Part shown: positions 42,141-53,050 of the stretch, piece by piece
How the letters are laid out: each line of letters starts with the position of its first letter
Numbering within the stretch: position 1 is the stretch's first letter
NCBI RefSeq assembly: GCF_963678635.1
Contig: NC_087065.1
Coordinates: forward strand, 57,748,754 to 57,812,753
Length of the DNA: 64,000 bases
Source: Symsagittifera roscoffensis
Taxonomy: Eukaryota; Xenacoelomorpha; Acoela; Convolutidae
Direction of reading: 5' to 3'
Program-made: the position numbers and the translations under genes
Notes under the pieces: generated by a model
What the model was told of the DNA's origin: nothing
What the model saw: only the letters and a program-made list of their open reading frames with translations
Database searches by the model: none

Positions 42141-43751
42141 TGTTGGCAGCGGTCGATCTGGACCTACTGCAATCGATATATCTGGCTATAGGGGTACAAA
42201 GGCAGACGGACATGAACCCAATTACGATTGTGTTTGCTGGCATCAATGACCATCTACACAGTAGAGGTTTTCTGATTAGACTCAGAGATCCTACAACGTC
42301 AGAGAACGCTGTATGGACCGCGTGAAAAGATATTCTTGAGTCGATGGGTGAAGTGGTGGATGCGGCGAAGGAGGGGTCATTCGCCGAGAATACTATTTGC
42401 GTTGTCTCCGGGATATGCACATCTCCCGGATGGACTGAAATTTCTGTATGCGATTGTGACCTTACTTTCGGAAGGAAAATATGATGTGATCATATCAGCC
42501 CCGAATTGCATGATAGAGATGGAGAACCTGAGGCCACTCAAGGCTGAACTGCCTGCAGTGTGGTCAGATATCTCAAACGCGATGAGAGGATTCAAGGACC
42601 ATGCGCTACACATGTTAGTATTGGATGAGGTGCTGGGGTTGGAACTGTCCAATTTCAGTCGACAGCTCAAAATGAAACCAGGAGTAGACAACGACCATCG
42701 AGTGATCGCGGCGATGTCCAACGACTTATGGTTCCGAGCAATGGAAGTGGCAGGTGAAGACACAAGAAGGAAAAATTCACTAGAGACGAGAGCTCATTTG
42801 GAGGCGATGGTTTTGAGAACCAAGCCGGAAGCCAACCAGTGGCTACACCTGAACCCTAGAGTAGCGGTATTGGGTGCAGATGCTTTTGAGCAAGGCCCCG
42901 TGATGATCACAAAAATACAGGCCTACTTGTTGAAGGAGGTGAACCTGGCGGAAAATGCCGGAGAAAAGACCGCTGAATTTGTGAACAGAATGTGTCAGAT
43001 TACTCTGGAAACATTCTGGACCCAGGAAGTGAAGGGACAGGAGGGCTTTGAACGGACAGACAGCATGCTAGAAGGGTTGGGAGCCGGATGGACCGCGTCC
43101 TTCTTGGCGAAAGTTTACCCGAAAGTCTCGCACTACTTGATAAAAGAATTCCTCCTAGCAGTAGTGGAAGTGTCGATAGTGGAGCTAATAGCCTTGTTCG
43201 TGACATTTGGAGCAGAGAGTTTCGTGAAAGAACCGGCGGTACTGCTCACCGATGGAATCCAGAACCTGCGGCTAGATGGACTTCTGACATTGATTGCAAT
43301 TACCCACGGAAACTTGGGAGGACTGATGAAACTGACACGTTGTCCAGAGCAGATGAGAGAGAGAGTGAGGAACTTGGATATGAAGAAATCCACGGACTCG
43401 TGGAACAAGATAAGAGACCTGAGACACACTCTTATCCAGTATCTCTTACAACAAAATCGCTTTGGAACGGGAGAAGACGAGACGATAGAAAGAGAGGAAG
43501 ATGTGAGAAGACATGTTGGAGGCATGCCGCTGTTAACCGATCTGAGCTTGGCTATGAGAACCGATCCCTTGGCGCTGATCAGAGGAGTCACGGAGTTTGT
43601 GACGGTGATCTATGGACGAGCAGTCACGTTTGCGTTCCCCGACGTTAAAGTGGAAGCATATAGGAGGTCGGTGCTGCACCTGAACCTCATATCAGCAGTG
43701 GACGGTAGTACACTGAATGGTGTGAACAGCACACATTGCGGGAGCTCGTGA
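42101..43751 (+). pseudogene. Accessory cistron of element B: second SGNH-like domain and hydrophobic region
   Basis: Frames 42,101-42,325 and 42,336-43,751, split by a stop at about 42,325. The segment has Ile-Met-Ile-Val-Ala-Asn-Ser (42,070, previous frame), Phe-Ala-Gly-Ile-Asn-Asp-His-Leu-His (about 42,235), Ser-Pro-Gly-Tyr-Ala (about 42,407), Ser-Ala-Pro-Asn, and Asp-His followed by Leu-Trp-Phe-Arg-Ala-Met (about 42,695-42,745). Order and spacing recall SGNH blocks I, III and V, but the fit is weaker than for the first domain. After it come about 340 residues without a recognised domain, including a hydrophobic stretch near 43,150-43,210 that aligns with one in C. All parts are shared with C. 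Confidence 0.55.
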
Positions 43752-45754
43752 GTGAGGATCTGTTATTTACGAAAAAATCGGAGCCAGAGATGACAGTAAT
43801 CAATTTTGACGATCGTTTCCGTGATCGCATGGGAGAAGTAGATAGAGGACACATTGAAGTGTTTCCGAAGCTTTGGAATCTGAGACCCTATGATATAACG
43901 AATGGTGAAATAACCAGAGTGCCTCTTCTCACTGCAGCAAATCATAAAGTGAGAGAAGAGACGAAGGACTGGGGTGATTACAAGAAGCTGCCGGAGGCAA
44001 TCCCTGAATTCGCTCTGATAAGAAGGATGTTGCTCGGAGCAGTCTCCGTGGTACAGACTCCTAGATTGGGAGCATTCGAAGCCAATGAAAGGAGAGTAGG
44101 GAATTTTGTGGGAACGATGGATCCATACTTTGTAGGGAGAAATGCCGCCGTGTTACAATACACACGATTTGCATATACGGATCAAGCAACGAGAAGGCGA
44201 ATAAGCAACGCCGCGACTCCCAAGCCTGAGAAATTCGACGAGGAATGGACGGGATTAGGCTTAGCTCCGATGAGGATGAGAGGCAGGACCGAACTGCCTG
44301 AAGCCTCATTAATTCTGACTAGTGTGAAACAGGAGATGAAAGTGGGAGGAATATTGCAGACGAGAACCTTCCTGGCACCCTTCGGCTGTGAGGAAATCAA
44401 AGTGGTCCATGGAGAAGAGGAAGATAGATCGGCCGGTACTTTGCTCATACCGAGATTCCCGGAAGAAGCCGACAATGATGAACAAGGACCCTCGAGCTCG
44501 AACAAGGATAAGTCAGAAGGAGGTGACGGACAGGGAGGAAGCCGTCAAACCGAAGAACCCATGCAACAAGATCAAGCTGGTGGGGAAGACGACAGGGCAT
44601 CGACAGGAGGAACATCCAGCCTGGATTTCAATATCTTCAGTGATCTTGAGAACAATGCAGATACGTTGGAGACGACTGAGCCAGCGGATGAAGGCATCTG
44701 GACACTGGAGCCTCCGTCAGCCTTTATGGAAATGAAACGGAATTTTCCGGAGAGCAGCTCTCCTGGCAATTCAAGAGATAACGACCAAAGAATCCTCATG
44801 GAATCACCTAGGAGGAGAAAAATAGAGGCCTCAGCCAGAGTACCTTTCTTGGGAACGCTGCCCGAAGAAGAATGGGAAGTACATCACCGAGACCACGAGA
44901 GTAGGACGGGATGCAAATTGGACAGAGCGGCGTTTATGGAAGAAGTCTGGACCGTGGTTCAGAGATATGGGACCCAGTCCATTCTGAAAACGGGTCTCAA
45001 CCAACCCTTGATGAGGGAAGTCCTTGACAAGCTTGATGATTGTGAAGGGAGACTGAGTGAGTTGTTGATCGACTCGGCCACTGATGAAAGTGAAGCGAAT
45101 TCTCCCATCAAGATGACACCGCAGGACAATAAAGGAGAGGTGGTGTATCTGTCAAGAACCAGGAGAGGGACGATGCGATCAAAGTTGGTGATTGATAAAA
45201 TCAATGCGATGAAAATGAAGTTAGGCAACAGAGTGATGCCGAGGAGAGTCGGAAAGACGAAGGTGGATTCAGAGATATCGATGAAAGCTGTTAACTCAGC
45301 GAAAAGGAAACGAGTCGAGGAGGTCATGGATTTGGGCCAAGGTGATTATCAACTGCCTGGCACAGATAAAATGTTAACTGATATAGCGATGGTGCCAACC
45401 ATTCTCATGGCGGGGATAAAGTCAACAGGTTATAAATCCAAAAGGAGTGACCGCACTCTGACTGGAGCAACCTTAGAAATGGAAATACTCAGCCAATGTG
45501 GAGAGAGCACAATGAAAGACTTTAAGCCATCTCCCATGAATCACGGAAAGGGAAGTGTCGCAGGACAACTAACACCAGTGGAATATAACCGACTAACAGT
45601 GTCGGAGACTGTGTCGATAGATGAACCCACCGGTGGATACATGGAGATGTTAGAATACCGAAACTCGGCTAGAGGGTATGTGATGGCCCTGGAAGACGGA
45701 AAAGCCATGGAGGGTTATCTGGAAACGATGTTGCAAGGCACCACCCTCAAGTAG
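43736..45754 (+). pseudogene. Accessory cistron of element B: central unassigned region
   Basis: An uninterrupted 672-codon frame joined to the previous one by a small frameshift at about 43,740. Residues 1-230 align with about 1,230-1,470 of the long frame of C (for example Pro-Lys-x-Trp-Asn-Leu, Pro-Glu-Phe-x-x-x-Arg-Arg-Met-x-Leu-Gly, Phe-Val-Gly). About 230-360 is acidic and Ser-rich; the later half is basic and low complexity with a short conserved block (Phe-Leu-Gly-Thr-Leu near residue 370). No known domain is recognised. Conservation only in blocks between the two element families suggests folded modules joined by disordered linkers. Confidence 0.6.
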
Positions 45755-45799
45755 AAGGCGTACGGGAGTTTAGCGTCGTCTGACATACAGGCAGAAACG

Positions 45800-46777
45800 A
45801 TGGAGCAGTTGGTGAGCCTTCCATGGAAAGCAGTAGTATTAAGGTATTTCGAAGAAGAAATGAGGACTACGCCAAGAATACATGCTCTAGTGGCAGTACC
45901 TTACGTAAGAACAGAGTTACAACTCAGGTTCGCCTGGTGCATGATGGGACTGACTCGCGAAGAATATGATTCAGAAGAAAGGAAGAGGTCAAAAGAGGAG
46001 AAGGTTTTCCTTATGACGAACCTGAGGGATCTGATAGTCCAAGAGGGAGCAGCAGTAGCGTGTGCGAAGCGGAGAGACGCTCTCTGTTTCATTCGATTTC
46101 TGATAGAGCAGATTTCAGTACCTGCATTAAACACTTGTGTTAAGAGGTTGAGGGAAGGCGATGAGCGAGCGAAAGCCTTATTCTTGCTAGCACTGCTGGA
46201 TATGCAGCAAAGTAAACCGATGAGGGTAAACATGAAAGAACCCGAGGAATTAGAACCCATGAGAAAGATAGACGAAAACAGGAGATTCTCAAACAAGGAG
46301 CTGAGACTCGCTAAAGATTCTATGGGGGCATTGCCGAAATCCAGTGAATACTGTGGACCGATCAAGAAGAAATCGTATAGCTACGTATCCGGGATCATAG
46401 GGATGGCGTACAACCCTTTTCTGAGCGAAGACATACGCGATTGCTTCTTCGATTACGAGCAGGCGGTGTTACTAAAATTCTGGACGTCCAGAATTGTAAC
46501 GATTAAGAGCGTTAACAATCCACAGGCCAAATTGGGACTGGTCTTGGAAGAAGAGGTGACTGCACCTTCCGTACCAAAATCTGATAAAAGAGTGGAGTTT
46601 GGGTTGGGATTCTCAGATGAATTACTGAGAACGAGCTTGATGGCAGTGTGGGAATTGATGAGGCCATCATGGTGTCCTAGTCCCAACGCTGACTCAATAT
46701 TGCGAGCGACACAAGACGTGCAGAGGGAGCTGAATGCAGACGGTAACCTGCGTGACCTCAACATCAATATAATGTGA
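45800..46777 (+). pseudogene. Accessory cistron of element B: unassigned helical region
   Basis: 325 codons, separated from the previous frame by a stop at 45,752 and about 45 bp in another frame. It aligns with about 1,900-2,270 of the long frame of C: Pro-Trp-x-x-x-Leu/Val near the start, Arg-Arg-Lys/Arg-Asp-Ala-x-Cys-Phe-x-Arg, Tyr-Val-Ser-Gly-Ile/Val-Met/Ile-Gly-x-Ala-Tyr-Asn-Pro-Phe-Leu, Leu-Lys-Phe-Trp-Thr, and Leu-x-Arg-Pro-Ser-Trp-Cys-Pro. These blocks are strongly kept although the two elements are otherwise diverged. No catalytic signature is recognised. It ends with a stop at 46,775 that in C is absent. Confidence 0.6.
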
Positions 46778-48412
46778 TGATAACGGCCTCTAGGAGCAAC
46801 GGAGAAGATAAAGTGGAGTTGCCTGGCTGGGGACCAGAAGACTGGGTCAAACCTGGTAGCTGTCTGGTGGAAGTCTGTGGACTAGAGGGTCACGTTTGTG
46901 GAGGTCTGAACTGTGTGAAGACCCTGGAGAGACAACACAAGCAATTGTCGGTATTGTTTGGAAACGTCGTGATGAAAGCAAGAACAGAAACGGAACAGAT
47001 AGCAGATTGCCATGGAGGAACCGAGGTGAATCTAGTGACTGCACTGGGATTCTACAGCATGTTTTGTTCTTTGGAGTCACTATTGAATCTAGAACAGAAA
47101 CATGAGATGTTCACAGCCATCAGTGTAGAAGTATTCCCAGGAGTTCTGCAGACTGAGCAGAAATACATAGGAAAATGGAGGGAAGCAATCGAGACGGAAA
47201 TGAACATCAGACACAGTGAGACTTATTGTAGACCATCAGGAGCACGATATTTGGTGGGTTCGACATTGGCTCCAATGTGCAAGAGCAGATACCCTGTACA
47301 TTTCGTAGCTGTGGACGTAAAGAGTACGAGAACGATCGTGGATCAAGCCTTCTCAGTGCCGAAGTGTGTAAGACTGGCGAGAATGTCCGAGAAATCTTAC
47401 GAGTTGCTATGTAAGATGTTCTCAGCAGTTCCAGAGAGAACCAAGGAAGAGTTGGAGTCAATACTAGGAAAGAAGTTCATGGGATATGTGAGCGGGAACT
47501 TCAGTGACTTTGAGAGACAGAAGCAGAGAGGATCAACTGTCACAGATTACAATGCAGTAGATGAGAATGATGAAGTCCACCGAGTGATGATGGAAGTGGA
47601 ACCATTACTGGAAGCTTCGGGAAAACGTAATTGGAAGCATCATGTTGACACATGACGAGTTTCCCTGTCACTGCTTGCTGCAGACTTGGTGGTATCCCAA
47701 GCGTAGTAATCTGATGTTGATCTGGGACTCTGGAGAGCTGCTCTCCATGGGTTTACCAGATTCATCACAGCCCATATCAATAGTGATAGTGGGAGTTATG
47801 ATGGCGATAAGATGGCTGGAAGCTCACGTGAGGGAAAATATTAGACAGGATGCACCGACGAGAGAACAGTTGCGGAAATTAGATTGTCTAAAAGATTTAG
47901 ATCTTTTTGAGACAATGTGCAAAAGTCTAAACATTCCGATGGAAGTGAAGAAGATATGGGCAAGGAAACGATTGATGCCATGGTTCAGAGCTAACATGAC
48001 TGCATGGTTGTACGAATATGCGAAAAAGCATATGTCGAAGCACGGCAGGGTATACAGTGAATATCAGCTGGACATTGGAGCAGGAGCTTTCAAGCGAGCT
48101 CTCGTGACTCATCGGAATGCAGTGACCACCGCTGTGAAAAGAATTTCCAGGACAAGTGAACATAGTGGAAAGGAGAAGGCAGAGATGTTAAAGGAAGATT
48201 TGGAGAGAAACGTGACGTTGTATTTCCACAACAGCTTCTGCAGGAACAGAGAATCTAAAGTGGATCCCCTACCTTGTTGCAAACAGAGGGTAGAAGAGCA
48301 GAAGTGTTGGAGGACGGCTTCCAGCAGCGTCAGGATAGCTAACGACGTGTTGCAGGATACGGAGACTGAGAGTGCAGAGTCAGTATCACAGGAGGAAGAA
48401 ATGGAACATTGA
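46774..48412 (+). pseudogene. Accessory cistron of element B: Cys/His-rich C-terminus
   Basis: Frames 46,774-47,655 and 47,642-48,412. Near the start is C-x4-C-x4-H-x-C-x4-C (about 46,855-46,910), found with the same spacing in D and C. Further on are Ala-Leu-Gly-Phe-Tyr/Phe-Ser, Phe-Ser-Val-Pro-Lys-Cys-Val-Arg-Leu-Ala-Arg, and, after the frameshift at about 47,645, Pro-Cys-His-Cys-Leu. The end is Arg/Lys-rich with Phe-x-Arg-Ala/Pro-Leu-x-Thr-His-Arg-Asn-Ala. The Cys/His set suggests metal and perhaps nucleic-acid binding. The family is otherwise unknown. The single frameshift is the only clear break. Confidence 0.65.
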
Positions 48413-49184
48413 CGAATGACCGAAAAACAAGATGCAAAAAGAGATAAAATTAGAAGAATTTAGAAGTTTTAGAACTTCTAAACGACGAAAAAAGAAGAAA
48501 ACAAGGGAGTGATGAAGAAAAAGTCAAAACTCAGAATTGTTTTATGTGTGTGAAAAAACTCAAGTGAGAAACCAAGCAACCAAGTTGTAATTGAAAGCTG
48601 AAACATTTAGTTGAGTTTTGAGATTGTTGCATTTATAAATTTGCATTTTGATTTTAGTTGAGTGGCTTTAGAGACGCTCACTTACTATTTATTTAGAAAG
48701 GCTTAAGTAAAGGAGTATATTTAAATATTCCAGCCTACATGACCGTTTTTAATCAGCTAGGAGAACTGATCACTTTGTGGTGACATGAAAGGCTTGGGTA
48801 ATCTCTCGAAGAGGGAGATTGTTTCATTGTTCTTTCTAACCACAGATATCCTTAGTTTTAATATTCAGGACTAGGATAATTTTTAGCTTGTTGGTTGGCA
48901 GGACTGTCCTGCAAACCAACACCTTTTAAATCTAGGAGAAAAAGTTTTTAAACGGGACATTGACATTGGAAGTCAGAAAATTTGTTTTATCTTAGATCAT
49001 ATCCTCAATGTGCAGATTAATGAAAGAATTTGAAGGCTGTGGTGATGTGGTATGATGCCATTTATATTCTGCAGTGAGTCGATGTGACGTGGATAAAAGT
49101 AATTTCGTGCATTTTGTAAACTCTGTTCGATGACACTGTATCTATTTTACGAACATTGCGAGATTCAATGAGGACATTGACCGG
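48413..49184 (+). other. 3' untranslated region of element B
   Basis: AT-rich, non-coding, shared with D and A. The palindrome at 48,890-48,920 has 15-base arms around one T with one mismatch (core GCAGGAC-T-GTCCTGC). A second small hairpin (AATCTC/GAGATT) lies at about 48,805-48,828. Confidence 0.7.
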
Positions 49185-49199
49185 ACTGTCCGGGGAGTA
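49185..49199 (+). other. Polypurine tract of element B
   Basis: ACTGTCCGGGGAGTA immediately precedes the 3' LTR terminus TGTGACATTCG. In LTR elements an RNase H-resistant purine run here primes plus-strand DNA. The purine run itself is short (GGGGAG). Confidence 0.7.
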
Positions 49200-50124
49200 T
49201 GTGACATTCGACCAGAATGGAAAAAATGCAATCTCTGCAGATTTCGAGTTTTAGCAGTGAACCTTCCGAGTTAGTGATTTTGAAGGATTAAGAACGTTAT
49301 TCGAACGATTGAACAAAACGTGAAGGTTGAAGGATTCGGAAATTTCTAAATTTTTAATTTTCGAAGTGATGACGTAACATTTCTGAGAAACGTCAGAAAC
49401 GGCCATTTTGGCAAGAGAGCTAAAAAGAGACAGAACAACATTAGTAGCGATTGCGAGAAGAACGGAAATTGTGGTTAAGAAACGACAACAAATCACGGAG
49501 TTGACCGAGAACGTTCCGAGCTGCAACTATTTTGTCGCTACAATAGTTGCAAGGCCGTTGCGAACAACGGTGAAGGGTGGAAGACAGCCTTCCGGGTTAC
49601 GGAGAAGTCAAGTTTAACGTGCTTGATTCAATGGATTCAAGAATCCGGAAGGGTTTCGGGACTGAGACTTTTACCATTTTATATAAATTTTTAGCTTCCT
49701 GTCATGTCCTGAATTGAATTTAATTAACAACTGGATTCATTTTGATAAGGATGAGAAGCTAGGAGTTGGGGGAAAGGGTTGATCCATCTTCGATGGAGAT
49801 GATGATTTTTATCTACTGAACAAAAACAATAATAATTCAATAAATAGTAGTAGCCCTGTTTTTAGGAGTGACCTCGTGGTATGGGGATACTGAGACCCAG
49901 CCATGAGCTCACTATTTCTGCATGCAATTAAGTTAATTTGAGTGTTTTGACCGAAGCCGAAAGCAGTAGCGTTTTTTGTCGACCCGATGTTAGAAAAGAC
50001 CACCGAAAGTACTGGCTTGGTAGAGACGGTGAAAAGCATATAAAGCTCTGTTTAGACGTTTGCCAGTCGTCTTAGGACTTAGTTTTATTTTCCGTCGATA
50101 TGTATCTTCCGGGCGAATGTTACA
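49200..50124 (+). repeat. 3' LTR of element B (925 bp)
   Basis: Complete, from TGTGACATTCG to CGAATGTTACA. About 18 single-base differences from the 5' LTR by eye. The hairpin at about 49,519-49,551 has two changes that weaken the stem compared with the 5' LTR. Confidence 0.92.
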
Positions 50125-50199
50125 AAAACATCGCGAAAACTGCATAAGGACGCACACAAAAACCACGAAACGCTGAAGAACTCCAATTATCAGCAAAGA
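50125..50199 (+). repeat. Right copy of the 75-bp duplication flanking element B
   Basis: Matches 25,820-25,894 with one difference. It reads on without interruption into the rest of the LINE protein (…Tyr-Gln-Gln-Arg-Ile-Leu-Asn-Val-Glu…), so it keeps the original target. Confidence 0.9.
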
Positions 50200-50477
50200 A
50201 TTTTAAACGTAGAGCAGAGTAGGTTCTGCCCGCTAATTTTAATATGCACCGATGCGCTGCTCCAACAGCTACGCGGACGATGCAGCGATTAGCCGAAAAA
50301 CTAAGTGAAAAAAGACAAGAAAGCTATCCAGAATCTATAAACTACATAAGAACTAAAATAAGCTTTGCACTCCTGAGGAGCTCTATATTTTGTATAAGGG
50401 GATGCAGATCGCTACGCAAAGTTCAATTTATCGACAACTCCATAAGCGCTATTGTAGAGGAAGGACGGCTAAGATAA
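50125..50477 (+). pseudogene. C-terminus of the interrupted LINE protein
   Basis: The last part of the LINE whose RT lies at 4.5-7.3 kb. The first frame carries Asn-Val-Glu...Phe-Cys-Pro-Leu; after a frameshift near 50,240 the second frame (50,244-50,477) holds Leu-Ala-Glu-Lys-Leu and Ile-Ser-Phe-Ala-Leu-Leu-Arg-Ser...Cys-Ile-Arg-Gly, a block that I associate with the end of this RT family. The last 120 bp form the left part of a large palindrome. The LINE is thus spread over about 47 kb by two insertions. Confidence 0.75.
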
Positions 50478-50961
50478 ATTAACATTATGACGATGCATTT
50501 AATGCTGATTTATGACTTCATTGCTGCTGATATATATGCATTTTTATATCGCTGGTATGGCCCTATCCAGCTTGTGCACTTACCGTAACTAAACGGAAGG
50601 GTCCCTTTTGAAATTTAGTTTTTTTTTATGTGTAACCATTAACAATGTTTCTTGGCTGGAAAGTAGTTTGCCGTTTCCGGAGAATAAAAAACGAAAAACT
50701 GAATTACAAAAGGGGCCCTTCCGTTTAGTTACGGTAAGTGCCCAAGCTGGATAGGCCCATACCAGCGATTTAAAAATGCATATATATCAGCAATGAAGTC
50801 ATAAATCAGCATTAAATGCATCGTCGTAATGTTAATTTATCTTAGCCGTCCTTCCTCTACAATAGCGCTTATGGAGTTGTCGATAAATTGAACTTAGCGT
50901 AGCGATCTGCACCCCCTTATACAAAGTGTAGAGCTCCTCAGTAGCGCGAAGCTTATTTATA
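50355..50961. repeat. Large palindrome at the LINE 3' end
   Basis: Left arm 50,355-50,610 and right arm 50,707-50,961 are near-perfect inverted copies (about 255 bp each) separated by about 96 bp. The arms contain the LINE C-terminal codons and 3' UTR, including GTTACGGTAAGTG next to the spacer. It looks like two LINE 3' ends joined tail to tail. It could extrude as a cruciform or give hairpin RNA. Confidence 0.85.
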
Positions 50962-51038
50962 TAAATTACCAGCTTACGAAAGAGTTCAATATGAAAACAA
51001 TCACATAAGCAGAAACACAAGAAAGAATAAATTATATG

Positions 51039-51429
51039 ATTATTATTATTATTATGGATTCAGCTATTAGAGCTTGGGTGTTTCCACCCTTAAGTTTCAG
51101 CGTCATGCAAGTTTCCATGTCGAAATATCGTTGTATCTATAGTTTGTCATGAAGTAATTCCAGAAGTGCTTCAGTAGTCGTGGTTTGAGTCCCTGATGGT
51201 TGGAGTAGTCGATTGAATTTGGTAAGATGTCCACAAGTTTGCAGGTTCTGAGCCAAAACTCCTGTTGGTAGATAGATTTCTTTATTTTCGGCAGTTCGAA
51301 AAAAGGTTTCTCTGATAACCGGGTGGCTCTGTCGAATTCCTTTAAACAAAAATACTCTGTGGCATCAATTTTATAGTAACCATTCAACATCTTGGACATA
51401 AATAGTAAATCCAATAATTGCATATACAA
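51039..51429 (-). pseudogene. 3' end of a second LINE (CR1-like tail)
   Basis: A 108-codon minus-strand frame (51,103-51,429) with a pattern usual for the C-terminus of LINE ORF2: Phe-Phe-Glu-Leu-Pro-Lys, Phe-Trp-Leu-Arg-Thr-Cys...Leu-Pro-x-x-Ile, then Leu-Lys-x-x-Leu-x-x-x-Phe. After the stop come a tetraloop hairpin GGGTG-GAAA-CACCC (complement of 51,076-51,089) and a short (ATA)n tail (51,039-51,055), both common at LINE 3' ends. Only about 390 bp survive. Class assignment is tentative. Confidence 0.5.
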
Positions 51430-51594
51430 GGTCGAAAGATTTAGTTTCGACGTAGAAAAAAAAAGAACTAACTATTTGGAGCAGGTTACATGATGGCAAA
51501 ATCAATTTCATGAATATCCTTAACTGAAAAGCGAAAACAATTTACACGGACTATTCATACTATTATTTAAAGAAGATTTAACTGTGCCAACCTA

Positions 51595-52499
51595 TGTAAC
51601 ATTCGTCTACTGTAGTCACACATGAGGCTTAAGAAAAATAGGCCCTATAACCATTGGCTCAAGAGTCAGGGACACTATCTCTTGTGTTTTTCTACCTCAA
51701 ATCAGTCGGAGCCAATTCGGTTCGCTTGTGACATGAGACTACGACCCGTTACAGCTTAAAGGCTACTACCAAAATATCCCCCCACTCTAGAAATAAGAAC
51801 GTCCCCATACTTAGGTCTCTAGATACCCAAGATACATTAACGCCGTTAAAAACCGGGTCAGAACAATCCGTTAAGTTACTTTTTATCAGACAGTGGAACT
51901 TTGATCCATTTCAGATGGATCAACCTAAAACTCGCCTTACCTCAACATAACAATCATAAAACACACTCTAGAAATTTAAATTGAGTACTCACATCGTAGC
52001 ACGCTCAAGAACTGGGAGTAATTAAGTCGGTAATCAACTCGAGAATTAAATAATGTAACTAAATGAGTTTAATGTTTATCAGTTTCAATAACAGGACCAA
52101 GTTTGAACTCTAGAGTATGGTTTCTCGTGAACCATTGGGACACTCAAGCTGTCCACCTTTCCATCGAATGTTCACTCTAGTCCAGTTTGAATGATAATCC
52201 AGTCGAGTAATAATAGTACAATTCTCGGGAACACGCTTCCTTCTGTTTCAGATAGGACAGCTCTACTCTAGTTTTATTGTGACGGAAATTGCGAATGGCA
52301 ATTTCCTACTGCTTTGTCTGGCAACTTTCCCGCGATTGTTACTCGATCGTTCTGATTTCTCTTTTTCGGTTTTCAGTCATCGCGAGAAAATCGTGCATGA
52401 CAGGATCCATTCGAATTTTTGAAAAATCAAATTTCACTCCAAAATTAAGCGTTCTTGTTTTTCTCAAGGTCAAACTTCCAAATATGACCGACTGGCACA
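51595..52499 (-). repeat. 3' LTR of element C (905 bp)
   Basis: Delimited by TGTAACATTCG at 51,595 and GTGCCA-type terminus (minus strand TGTGCCAGTCGG) at 52,499, next to the polypurine tract. Length and termini match the A/B family, but the interior does not align with it, so this defines a second family. A piece of the same LTR type is at 3,165-3,232. The partner LTR lies beyond the window. Confidence 0.75.
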
Positions 52500-52512
52500 T
52501 ACTCCCCGGACT
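52500..52512 (-). other. Polypurine tract of element C
   Basis: Minus strand GAGTCCGGGGAGTA, directly before the LTR. GTCCGGGGAGTA is shared exactly with element B although the flanking LTRs differ. Confidence 0.7.
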
Positions 52513-53050
52513 CAAGATCGATGTCCTCATCGCGTGCTTTCGTCTGCCAGTGAGTTCCAGAGAACCGAGTGTTGCTCAAGGTACAGTGCCAGTGGTCATT
52601 TACAGAAGTTTGCAGCAGACTTAAGCTTATCTACACCCCAAAATTCACGGCCATGTAAAATTTTCACACTATCGCTAAACAGCAATCAAAATCTGCACAC
52701 ACCTGCACCCTTGAATTCTCGCTTTTCAAGCCAATTATTTAAAATTTCTTTTGTCCCATTCAATCAGGAAATTGTCATGCAGCATTTTGATTTATATAGT
52801 AAATATAACATATTAATAACAATATCTGATTCGTTAAAATTTCTTTTTCGTGAACCCAGGTTTCATCCAGATTCACACTCAAGCCCCCCTTCCCTCTCAA
52901 GACTCAAGATCTCTTTGAACCATCCGCTCATTTCGCACTCCTCGCCTTGGAGGTGCCGTACCCTGAGGTACTAGATACGGCAAACTGTTTCAACAGTTCT
53001 TCTTCATCATCGGAGCTAATCACGATCTCCTCCCAAGCCTTCAGCTGTTC
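52513..53050 (-). other. 3' untranslated region of element C
   Basis: About 540 bp between the accessory stop (53,051) and the polypurine tract. No gene is seen. The part 52,740-52,850 is AT-rich. The string ACTCAAGA recurs here (52,504 and 52,897) and elsewhere in element C. Confidence 0.6.

Noticed and set aside
39527-48412. Accessory cistron as a viral envelope gene
   Set aside because: No signal peptide, no paired transmembrane and fusion segments and no Cys pattern of known Env proteins; it has SGNH domains and a Cys/His-rich C-terminus instead.
50244-50477. Independent small host gene
   Set aside because: It continues the LINE protein from the 75-bp duplication after a frameshift, and its end is copied inverted in the palindrome.
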